DNA of 64,000 nucleotides from Owenia fusiformis (lineage: Eukaryota; Annelida; Polychaeta; Sabellida; Oweniidae). The notes beneath the pieces are model-generated. The model was given only the letters and a program-made list of their open reading frames with translations. It was not told the DNA's origin and made no database searches. This document shows positions 57,201 through 64,000 of the stretch, one piece after another (within the stretch, counting starts at the first letter, position 1; each line of letters starts with the position of its first letter). Position numbers and translations under genes: made by a program. The stretch covers positions 20,483,759-20,547,758 of the forward strand of contig CAIIXF020000009.1 in the NCBI GenBank assembly GCA_903813345.2. The letters are read 5' to 3'.

Positions 57201-60200
57201 TAATACTGTACCATTTTCATATCTCAGTCGAGAACACAGATTCAAAAATAGGGGGAAATAATGTGTGTTCAGCATGATTATGGCATAACAGACCCCTGTT
57301 ATGATAAAAGATATCTGTCTAATTATGTAAATGAATGGGGATAAGTGATACTTCAATATATGATTTTGCCCCATACCTCTATTTATATCTTGAGGAACTC
57401 ATTTGCTAATTTGCTAATAGAAGATTTATATATTGAGTCTGATAGCTCTGGGCTTTCCTTAAATTTATTTGACTCTTACATTCTTCAGACGTGATCTCCT
57501 CACATTAAAGCAAGTGGGCACAGCACCTACCCAAGATTTTAAAAACAGGATTTCACCCACCTGAAAATATATTTGCACCCCCTTGAAAATAAAACAATCA
57601 TGAAATATGGGCATATTTTGCCAAATTTTAGTGTGAATTGTGAAAATGAGAATTTTGCACCCACTTTTGAAAAAATCCTGGCGAGATCACTGATTCATTA
57701 TTAATATCTATAATATGGAGTCATGAAAAATAAGATAGTGAATTAGTGTGTTAGATATATTGAGCCCTTGACAGGAAAGAAATGTATTATCTTATCACTA
57801 GTCATTAAGTTCACTGGTGATACTCGGGAACAACAGAGACATCATATCAATGAACAATTCAAAAAGAACTTCCTCTGCACAATTGCAAAATCAATATCCC
57901 AATCGCTTTATCTTAGTTTCCGAGAAGTTATAACAGAATGCCATAATTATATCTTATTTTACGTCATACCTTCAAGGTAAATGCCACTTTAATACATAAA
58001 GGAGGAACTAGTATTGTATATTGGAATTTTATTGGCATTCACAAACACTGCCTGCAAATGAAAAAACTTAAGACCTTCACATATAGCTTTTATCATTTAA
58101 GGTAAAACCTGTGTACAGTGAACACCTATGGAGCCACAAAAAACAGTGGAGTATGTGCTTAGAAAAGGTGTTCACTAGACACAGGTGTTCATTGAGTGAG
58201 GTGTTCTCCTCCAAGACAGGTTTTACTGTATTTGAAAATATTACTGTAGGAGTATGTGTATTTTTTGTATTTGAAGAAATAATTGTCAAAGTTCCATGAA
58301 AATACTGTAGGATATGAGACGCCTAATGTGGTCACAGACATCTCATTCAATATAACTAAAAATAATGAAATTTAACCAGAAACATTGATGTAAGCTTTAT
58401 AACCTGCATAATCACTGTGACCCACTCTGCTAATCATTGCGATATTATTTATAGAACTTTTTTTTAATTGAACAGGGAACTTGAAATAATGAAACTTTTG
58501 AAGATGATCAATTTTACCATTCAGCTGTTATGAAATATAGAACACATATTATATTATATGTGTATTGTAGTTTGTTTTCATTGGCTGGACTATAACATAT
58601 TGTGCCTATACTAGCTAAGTGAATGATAATATCATTTCTTGTCTCCCACATCAGTCTTGGAATTTGTGAGAATAATTGCAATTAGTTTTTCTAATATAGC
58701 AGAATAAACTGTAGAATGTAATTACCATTTATGGAACAAATTATTAAAGTAATAAGTGTTTCTTCAAAGATAGATTTTTACTTGGTGAATTATGTTGACA
58801 CGTCCATAAATCATATTATCCATATACATACCGTGGTAAGGCCCAGCGGTAATAAGATCTTACGTTACATGTGATAAGCATATCAATGAGCTAATATAGG
58901 GATTCTGCAAATTAAATCCACCAGTATTTGAAAATGTCAAGATCAGAACTGTTGTTCTTATAACAATGTTCACATGGTTCATTTTACTGTCTTCGCCAAA
59001 TTAGATTCCCAACTAAATAAGCGCCCCTTATCTCCTTTTCAAACAAACATTAAACTGATTATTTATGCCGCCTATTTTGAAAATTTGAGCCTAAAAGCTT
59101 ATTTATGCAACCAAAAAAATAATTTTGGGCTTAATTACTTTATGTACATGTATATAAGACGGTCAGACAAATATTCCTTGTTCTTATACCAGTATATTTT
59201 CAAGTGATTTTCCTCTTGTTATAACACATAACTTTTTGTGGATAGTGTTTGGCATTTGGTGGTTGGTGTTTGGTATCCAGTGTTCAATGACTGTAACAAA
59301 TGCGAGGGATTACATTTTGCATGTTAATGCTTCGATTCATTTTATGAACCTATACACATTTATCTGTATTTCTAGGTGTGCCAGAATTCAAATATGTCGG
59401 CAATATGCATGGGAATGAGGTGGTTGGACGAGAGATGCTCCTCATCCTAGCAGTGAAGCTATGTGACGAATACAAAAATGGCAACACTAGCATCAGGTAA
59501 GAGTCTATAGAAATAAATCTAAGAAGGCCTTTTTATTGTTTTGGTCACCATGTTTGTGACAATGGTTGGCATCCAGCATTTGGCATCAGGGTGTAACAAA
59601 TGGCATCTTGCATGTAATTGCCTAACATTGAATTTTCTGTACCTAAACATTCTGTCATTCATTCCCAGGTTTTTGATTGTTAAATATATTTTTTATTTCC
59701 CCATCTTTTTGCCATACCATATAAAACATTTAATTTTCTGTACCTAAACATTCTGTCATTCATTCCCAGGTTTTTGATTGTTAAATATATATTTTATTTC
59801 CACATCTTTTTGCCATACCATATAAAACATTTAATTTTCTGTACCTAAACATTCTCTCATTTATTCCCAGGTTTTTGATTGTTAAATATATTTTTTATTT
59901 CCCCATCTTTTTGCCATACCATATAAAACATTTAATTTTCTGTACCTAAACATTGTCTCATTCATTCCCAGGTTTTTGATTGTTAAATATATATTTTATT
60001 TCTACATCTTTCTGCCATACCATATAAAACATTTAATTTTTCTGTACCTAAACATTCTGTCATTTATTCCCAGGTTTTTGATTGTTAAATATATATTTTA
60101 TTTCTACATCTTTCTGCCATACCATATAAAACATTTAATTTTTCTGTACCTAAACATTCTGTCATTCATTCCCAGGTTTTTGATTGTTAAACATATATTT

Positions 60201-63200
60201 TATTTCTACATCTTTCTGCCATACCATATAAAACATTGAATTTTCTGTACCTAAACATTCTCTCATTTATTCCCAGGTTTTTGATTGTTTAATATATTTT
60301 TTATTTCCACATCTTTTTGCCATACCATATAAAACATTGAATTTTCTGTACCTAAACATTCTGTCATTCATTCCCAGGTTTTTGATTGTTAAATATATAT
60401 TTTATTTCCACATCTTTTTGCCATACCATATAAAACATTGATTTTTCTGTACCTAAACATTCTCTCATTTATTCCCAGGTTTTTGATTGTTAAATATATA
60501 TTTTATTTCTACATCTTTCTGCCATACCATATAAAACATTGAATTTTCTGTACCTAAACATTCTGTCATTCATTCCCAGGTTTTTGATTGTTAAATATAT
60601 ATTTTATTTCTACATCTTTCTGCCATACCATATAAAACATTGAATTTTCTGTACCTAAACATTCTGTCATTCATTCCCAGGTTTTTGATTGTTAAATATA
60701 TTTTTTATTTCCACATCTTTTTGCCATACCATATAAAACATTTAATTTTCTGTACCTAAACATTCTGTCATTCATTCCCAGGTTTTTGATTGTTAAATAT
60801 ATATTTTATTTCCACATCTTTTTGCCATACCATATAAAACATTGAATTTTCTGTACCTAAACATTCTCTCATTTATTCCCAGGTTTTTGATTGTTAAATA
60901 TATATTTTATTTCTACATCTTTCTGCCATACCATATAAAACATTTAATATTTCTGTACCTAAACATTCTCTCATTCATTCCCAGGTTTTTGATTGTTAAA
61001 CATATATTTTATTTCTACATCTTTCTGCCATACCATATAAAACATTTAATTTTCTGTACCTAAACATTCTGTCATTCATTCCCAGGTTTTTGATTGTTAA
61101 ATATATATTTTATTTCTACATCTTTCTGCCATACCATATAAAACATTGAATTTTCTGTACCTAAACATTCTGTCATTCATTCCCAGGTTTTTGATTGTTA
61201 AATATATATTTTATTTCCACATCTTTTTGCCATACCATATAAAACATTTAATTTTCTGTACCTAAACATTCTGTCATTCATTCCCAGGTTTTTGATTGTT
61301 AAATATATATTTTATTTCCACATCTTTTTGCCATACCATATAAAACATTTAATTTTCTGTACCTAAACATTCTGTCATTCATTCCCAGGTTTTTGATTGT
61401 TAAATATATATTTTATTTCCACATCTTTTTGCCATACCATATAAAACATTGAATTTTCTGTACCTAAACATTCTCTCATTTATTCCCAGGTTTTTGATTG
61501 TTAAACATATATTTTATTTCCACATCTTTTTGCCATACCATATAAAACATTTAATTTTCTGTACCTAAACATTCTGTCATTTATTCCCAGGTTTTTGATT
61601 GACAACACACGCATTCACATCATGCCTTCCATGAACCCAGATGGATGGCAGCTTGCTGATGAAAAACCCAGGGATGGCGTAAGTGGTCACAAATATTTTT
61701 AAATGAATTTTAGTAATATAAAGACTAATACTAACTGAATACTTAAAAATGAAATTTAATAATTGCTTTGAGATATACTTGTATATATTTGGATATCTAG
61801 AAGATAAAAATGTATTATTGTATTTGATTGCACTTAATTTCAATTTAGCCTTATTTCCTTATAAAAAATATTTAATATGCAAAATTCAGTGATGTTCTTA
61901 AAAAAAACTAAGATATTTGATTTTTAGCAAACTATTTTTTCTGAAAAACACAGTTTTAAAGTCTCATGATAATTAGTCTTACACTGGCAGATAACACACT
62001 TGATCTAATGTAGAATTTACTGCCAAACTTTTGAGATAAAACCTAATAGACTCTCAAGTGACTTTGTTATTTCAGAATGGCAAGAAGAACTGGTTGATTG
62101 GCCGTGCTAATGCAAACAACATTGACCTTAACCGTAACTTCCCAGAAGTTGATAAGATCATTTATAGCAATGAGGCCAAACATGCAGCCAATAACCACAT
62201 TATGAAAGAAAAGGTGGCCCTCAAGACAAAGGTATTTATTGTTAGTTTTACTGCCACCATGGAGTTTATTATGTTTTATGTTGAAATTTTTGTATGTTAT
62301 ATGTAAAATATTAATTAGCTTGATGAACATTTCTTGAAATATCATAATTTAATAATTTCTTAGTTATTATTTTCTTATAAATGATAATCAGCTCATGCTT
62401 ATTGTAACAATGGATAAAGAAATTGTTTAAATATCAACCTCAGAATTCTGAGTTTATAATTTTTTTTAATAACCTTGGATGCTCATTGCTCATAAAATAT
62501 ATGGGCAACTCAATGTTTATAGCTTGGTTAGTCTCCTAAGTGGTTATATCAACTGTAACCTGAATAAAGGAACCTGAGACTGCAATAATAACCTTATGTC
62601 TCACTTATTGTATTATCTTACATGTCATGGTGCCCTTATGTTTCGGGAATATGAGAAATATTTGATTTGGGAGAAACATTTGATAAGGGAGAAACATTCT
62701 TAGTAAAGTATGCTAGAATATGAGAATGCTTTCATTGAGGAATACTCAATCAATTGTGGTTTTAAACCAATTGCACTTTGATAAATTACTTGCTTCAATG
62801 AGTATGTTATTTATAGGATGTACAATTGCTTTATTGCTTCATTTGACTCATGCTCTTACAATGCATTTTCCCTATTAGCGTGTTGCCACTCTAAAACTAT
62901 AGCAGACCAGGAGTCAGTTTTTGCCAAGGGGGGTTCACTTTTCAGATAAATTCCAGGGGGGTTCACGTTGACAAATTTGACCCAAAATCACATAAAAATG
63001 CTGAGAATCGAGGAAAACTGCATGATTTTGAAAGAATTTTGGGCCAAGGGTGGAGGGGGTTTTTCCAAACCCCTCGACCCCCCCCCCCCGCCCCCGGCTA
63101 CAGGCCTGACAGTAACCATGAAAATAAATCAAATTGAATTGCTCCAATATTTTGTTCTCTCCCTTGAATATCTATTGTACATATTACTTTGCTATTATCT

Positions 63201-63881
63201 TACCTTTACATCCATAATCTTGTAGGCTTGTAAGGGAGCATTTCAAAACCTTGTTATCTGAAAATTAACTGTATTTGCAGTTAGGGAGGGAGGGGGTCAT
63301 TAGCCCTAAAAGTTACCGTTCCGACATCGCTCCTGGGAATTTTATTCGTGCATTCTCTTTTCATCCAGTGCACTTCTGGTACGATAAATAAAAAAGAACC
63401 TGAACACAACAAAGTAAAATAAACTAAAAAATGAGCGTTCTGAAGCCTGTCTATGCCAATCCAAGTGGCAAATATGAAAGTTTTGTCAATGGGGTCTGGC
63501 CTAGATCGAATGAGGCCATATACATATATAAATTACATGTTGTGTTAGATATAGTGTGACTTTCGATACAAAAATATCGACAAACACAGTTATCAGGGGG
63601 GAGGGAGGGGGTTATAGATTAACTGTGCAAATACAATTAATAATCCTACATTGAACTTTTGAGGTGCTCCCTATTGCTGATATGTCCGTTTCTAATTGAG
63701 ACTGTATTTTGTTACAGCTGGCCCCTGAGACCAGACTGGTGATAATGTGGATATATGATCATCCCTTTGTCCTCTCTGCTAATCTTCATGGAGGAGATCT
63801 TGTGGCTAATTATCCCTATGATGAGAGCAGGAGTGGGGCACAGCAGGCGTACAGTGCCAGTCCTGATGATGGAACTTTCAG
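39010..63881 (+). CDS. CPE: carboxypeptidase E-like M14 metallocarboxypeptidase, first five coding exons (3' part outside window)
   Basis: Exons 39010-39256, 59376-59496, 61591-61678, 62076-62231 and 63718-63881 join in phase. The protein starts with a signal peptide ([21 protein letters not shown]), followed by the M14 N/E-subfamily catalytic domain. The zinc ligands are His and Glu of [11 protein letters not shown] and His of [26 protein letters not shown] carries the substrate-binding Arg. These segments match vertebrate CPE closely ([44 protein letters not shown]), better than I would expect for CPD, CPN or CPM. CPE removes C-terminal Lys/Arg from prohormone intermediates in secretory granules. 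The catalytic Glu and transthyretin-like domain would lie beyond the right edge. Transcribed away from DNMT3. Confidence 0.88.
39321..40149. mobile_element. 829-bp element with AG...CT ends, about 155-bp inverted repeats and 6-bp TSD
   Basis: AGAATCTAAACACAAATTCT starts the left arm and its complement ends the right arm. AGTGAT flanks both sides (39315-39320, 40150-40155). AG/CT ends plus a 6-bp duplication are features of Polinton/Maverick ends, but the element is far too short to encode their proteins. It sits 64 bases after the CPE-like exon 1 donor. Confidence 0.8.
39869..39932. promoter_or_regulatory. cluster of five CACGTG E-boxes
   Basis: Five CACGTG palindromes in about 65 bases, several in the TCACGTGA context bound by MITF/TFE and USF-type factors. 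The cluster is inside the 829-bp element. Function is unproven. Confidence 0.4.
40259..40440 (+). repeat. dispersed repeat (G/C-run family)
   Basis: GGCCAGTAGCCAGAGGGGGAG ... TTTCAAAATCATGCAGTTTTTCACCATTCTGAG ... GATCCCCCTCCTGGCC. A diverged relative of the repeat at 6893 and 9705. Confidence 0.5.
40441..45049. other. CPE-like intron 1, mostly unique sequence
   Basis: 4.6 kb of AT-rich intron. Seen in it: two GCATGCGCAG/ATGCGCAG motifs of NRF-1 style (about 42939-42963) and CACCCACTTGA repeats (43660-43700). No coding sequence recognised. Confidence 0.45.
45050..45493. mobile_element. foldback hairpin element with about 150-bp arms
   Basis: Left arm TCAAGTAGCAACTGAAAAAGG through ATTGATAACCAATATA is repeated inverted at about 45345-45493. 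Arms differ at scattered positions. Non-coding. Confidence 0.7.
45494..46696. other. CPE-like intron 1 segment with repeat fragments
   Basis: Includes a copy of the TTGGCAAATCC-GGCTACGGGCCTG repeat (46177-46262, minus) and a fragment of the ATATATTCTGCTCGAGAAATTC hairpin family (46540-46610). No coding signal. Confidence 0.5.
46697..47888. mobile_element. 1,192-bp element with CAAGGG ends and 7-bp TSD, copy 1
   Basis: Ends CAAGGGCGTTACAATACCCG and (inverted) CAAGGGAAAGATCAATACCC are imperfect inverted repeats. GTGTAAG flanks both sides (46690-46696, 47889-47895). No long frame, so non-autonomous. Copy 2 lies at 54848-55566. Confidence 0.88.
48323..49218. mobile_element. ATCCCATCGAACGAAG element with (CGTC)n and GGCCATTTT hairpins, copy 1
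   Basis: Starts ATTATCCCATCGAACGAAG, followed by a CCGTCCGT tract and AATACCGTTGGCCCGATTTTG. It carries tandem blocks with GGCCATTTTGAAAAATGGCC palindromes and ends after TGTTCGATGGGATTCGCTACG, whose GTTCGATGGGAT is inverted relative to the start. No transposase. Confidence 0.65.
51371..51450. repeat. 20-bp tandem repeat (about four units)
   Basis: GTACTGTTGACCG(A/T/C)TACTGG-type units, all with the same TGTTGACCG core. It lies within the foldback element. Confidence 0.7.
51824..52210 (-). CDS. C2H2 zinc-finger protein encoded in the foldback element
   Basis: 128 residues. At least three fingers: [21 protein letters not shown] (C-X2-C-X12-H-X3-H; about residues 15-35), a C2HC-like CGSCEKVF...HEENC, and [20 protein letters not shown] followed by VH. 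A fourth CTCHAKF...HCKKRGQAC is irregular. The frame has a normal start and stop but may be part of a larger spliced gene. It is the only recognisable protein inside the 7.5-kb element, so it may be an element-encoded DNA-binding protein or a captured host fragment. No transposase domain is attached. Confidence 0.65.
   Translation of the reverse strand: MHTKYNTILCSECGRNFQRRDNFLAHLAKHDNNKTKIKCGSCEKVFANNSNRKRHEENCIQKMPEKCKICKKVCTSRRMRKQHVLDVHSKRRDYICTCHAKFKQRRNLLAHCKKRGQACRPIDQENDK
52640..52740. repeat. palindromic ATATCAAATATCAAC hairpin
   Basis: GATATCAAATATCAACAC and GTGTTGATATTTGATATC enclose GAGTGAGCGAAGCGAATGA. Apex resembles that of the hairpins at 17940 and 18366. Confidence 0.6.
52750..54209. 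mobile_element. ATCCCATCGAACGAAG element, copy 2, with expanded GGCCATTTT tandem blocks
   Basis: Same start, CCGTCCGT tract, body and end as copy 1, but about 560 bp longer because of extra units of about 130-180 bp (each with a GGCCATTTTGAAAAATGGCC palindrome, AGTAGTGGAGCGATTTTG and TGTGAATACTATAAGCATGG). Nested in the 7.5-kb foldback element. Confidence 0.7.
54848..55566. mobile_element. CAAGGG element with 7-bp TSD, copy 2 (internally deleted)
   Basis: Same ends as 46697-47888 and about 95% alike by eye, but lacks about 480 bp of the interior. CTATAAT flanks both sides (54841-54847, 55567-55573), proving an independent insertion. Confidence 0.88.
56840..58101. other. CPE-like intron 1 segment
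   Basis: AT-rich intron sequence. A GCACCCACTT-rich segment at 57505-57670 resembles 43650-43700. No coding signal accepted. Confidence 0.45.
58102..58228. mobile_element. 127-bp MITE with GGTAAAACCTG ends
   Basis: GTAAAACCTGTGTACAGTG at the left and the inverted ACAGGTTTTACTG at the right, with GTGTTCACT motifs inside. The CAGTAAAACCTGT form suggests a pogo/Tigger-like mover. Confidence 0.6.
59233..59333 (-). mobile_element. small MITE (TGTCACCACC family) just before CPE-like exon 2
   Basis: On the minus strand: AAGCATTAACATGCAAAATG, GCATTTGTTACAGTCATTG and a CACCAACCACCAAA tract. It ends about 40 bases upstream of the exon-2 acceptor. Confidence 0.55.
59376..59496 (+). CDS. CPE: CPE-like exon 2 (zinc ligands HGNE)
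   Basis: AG acceptor at 59374-59375, GTAAG donor at 59497. Encodes [18 protein letters not shown] then [18 protein letters not shown]. His and Glu of HGNE are the first two zinc ligands of M14 peptidases. Confidence 0.94.
59540..59623 (-). mobile_element. partial small MITE just after CPE-like exon 2
   Basis: Minus strand: GGCAATTACATGCAAGATGCC, TTTGTTACACCCTGATG and GTCACAAACATGGTGACC. Exon 2 is bracketed by two family members in the same orientation. Confidence 0.5.
59625..61590 (+). repeat. 101-bp tandem repeat (about 19 units) carrying the exon-3 splice acceptor
   Basis: Each 101-102-bp unit contains TCTGTACCTAAACATTCTG, TCATTCATTCCCAG|GTTTTTGATTG and TTGCCATACCATATAAAACA. AG positions run 59668, 59769, 59870 and so on, to the genuine acceptor at 61589-61590. 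Units are nearly identical, with alternating CTGTCATTCATT/CTCTCATTTATT and CCACATCTTTTTG/CTACATCTTTCTG variants. Small [10 protein letters not shown] frames are translations of this array. Confidence 0.95.
61591..61678 (+). CDS. CPE: CPE-like exon 3
   Basis: Acceptor CATTTATTCCCAG at 61578-61590, donor GTAAGT at 61679. Encodes [18 protein letters not shown] then [11 protein letters not shown]. Human [16 protein letters not shown]. The first 11 bases are the ones copied in every unit of the upstream array. Confidence 0.94.
61679..62075. other. CPE-like intron 3
   Basis: AT-rich intron, nothing further recognised. Confidence 0.5.
62076..62231 (+). CDS. CPE: CPE-like exon 4 (substrate-binding Arg)
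   Basis: AG acceptor at 62074-62075, GTATTT donor at 62232. 52 codons in phase 0: [36 protein letters not shown] and [16 protein letters not shown]. The NRNF Arg binds the substrate carboxylate in this family. Confidence 0.95.
62232..63717. other. CPE-like intron 4
   Basis: Contains a full copy of the GGTTCAC/CTACAGGCCTG dispersed repeat (62902-63110, with C-runs at 63060-63090) and two GGGAGGGAGGGGG tracts (63281-63295, 63598-63611). No coding sequence. Confidence 0.5.
62902..63110 (+). repeat. dispersed repeat (GGTTCAC / CTACAGGCCTG family)
   Basis: GCCAAGGGGGGTTCACTTTTC, AAAATCACATAAAAATGCTGAG, GATTTTGAAAGAATTTTGGG and CTACAGGCCTG in the same order as other copies. Confidence 0.65.
63718..63881 (+). 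CDS. CPE: CPE-like exon 5 (third zinc ligand)
   Basis: AG acceptor at 63716-63717, GTAGAG donor at 63882. 54 codons plus two bases: [36 protein letters not shown] and [18 protein letters not shown]. His of ANLHGG is the third zinc ligand. The next exon is outside the window. Confidence 0.95.
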
Positions 63882-64000
63882 GTAGAGTTAGAGTACATGT
63901 AAAGTACATCTCACAATTACAGAACAACAGATTTTTCAACACTACACTACATTTGATTAGATTATACTAGTACATCAGACTCAGTACAAATTAGAGTACA

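Noticed and set aside
59541-61063. Frames repeating [20 protein letters not shown]
   Set aside because: Translations of the 101-bp tandem array; they appear only because the unit length shifts the frame.

Overview
The window is animal (metazoan) nuclear DNA: AT-rich, intron-rich and heavily loaded with DNA transposons, foldback elements, minisatellites and microsatellites. Nothing prokaryotic or viral was recognised. The gene content (a DNMT3 with PWWP, ADD and catalytic domains; a germ-cell-less homologue; a carboxypeptidase E-type enzyme) and the repeat style point to an invertebrate, possibly a marine deuterostome. The species cannot be fixed from sequence alone.

Layout, left to right. 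(1) Positions 1-6.6 kb, minus strand: the first two coding exons of a germ-cell-less (GMCL1-type BTB) gene. Its remaining exons lie left of the window. A 3.65-kb repeat element with a nuclear-receptor-half-site-rich minisatellite at its core lies to the left of these exons. (2) Positions 9.0-31.6 kb, minus strand: a complete DNMT3 de novo DNA methyltransferase gene. I reconstructed 19 coding exons by hand. All splice phases agree and give 1,755 residues plus a stop, with an unusually long disordered N-terminus (about 1,150 residues before the PWWP core). A putative 5' UTR exon and ETS-like promoter motifs lie near 31.6 kb. (3) Positions 31.7-38.8 kb: intergenic repeats separating DNMT3 from the divergently transcribed next gene. 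(4) Positions 39.0 kb to the right edge, plus strand: the first five coding exons of a CPE-type M14 metallocarboxypeptidase. Its first intron is about 20 kb and packed with transposons. The gene runs off the right edge.

The most unusual signal is shared by two neighbouring genes. In DNMT3, a 42-bp in-frame tandem repeat duplicates the 3' splice site and the first 31 bases of the ADD-domain exon. This gives three usable-looking acceptors, which could insert 14 or 28 residues containing extra CxxC pairs. In the carboxypeptidase gene, a 101-bp unit repeated about 19 times copies the exon-3 acceptor plus 11 exon bases across about 1.95 kb. The DNMT3 also carries a 15-copy heptapeptide repeat, and it lacks the arginines corresponding to human DNMT3A R836 and R882.

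Many mobile elements could be bounded to the base by target-site duplications: a 7.5-kb foldback element with about 560-bp inverted ends and an internal C2H2 zinc-finger ORF; two copies of a family with 7-bp duplications; a hAT-like element with a BED finger; an 829-bp element with AG...CT ends and a 6-bp duplication; a Mutator-like MITE; a foldback element with a recognisable empty-site sequence; and two Helentron/HINE-like elements. The three genes share no obvious pathway. Their adjacency is probably just local gene order.
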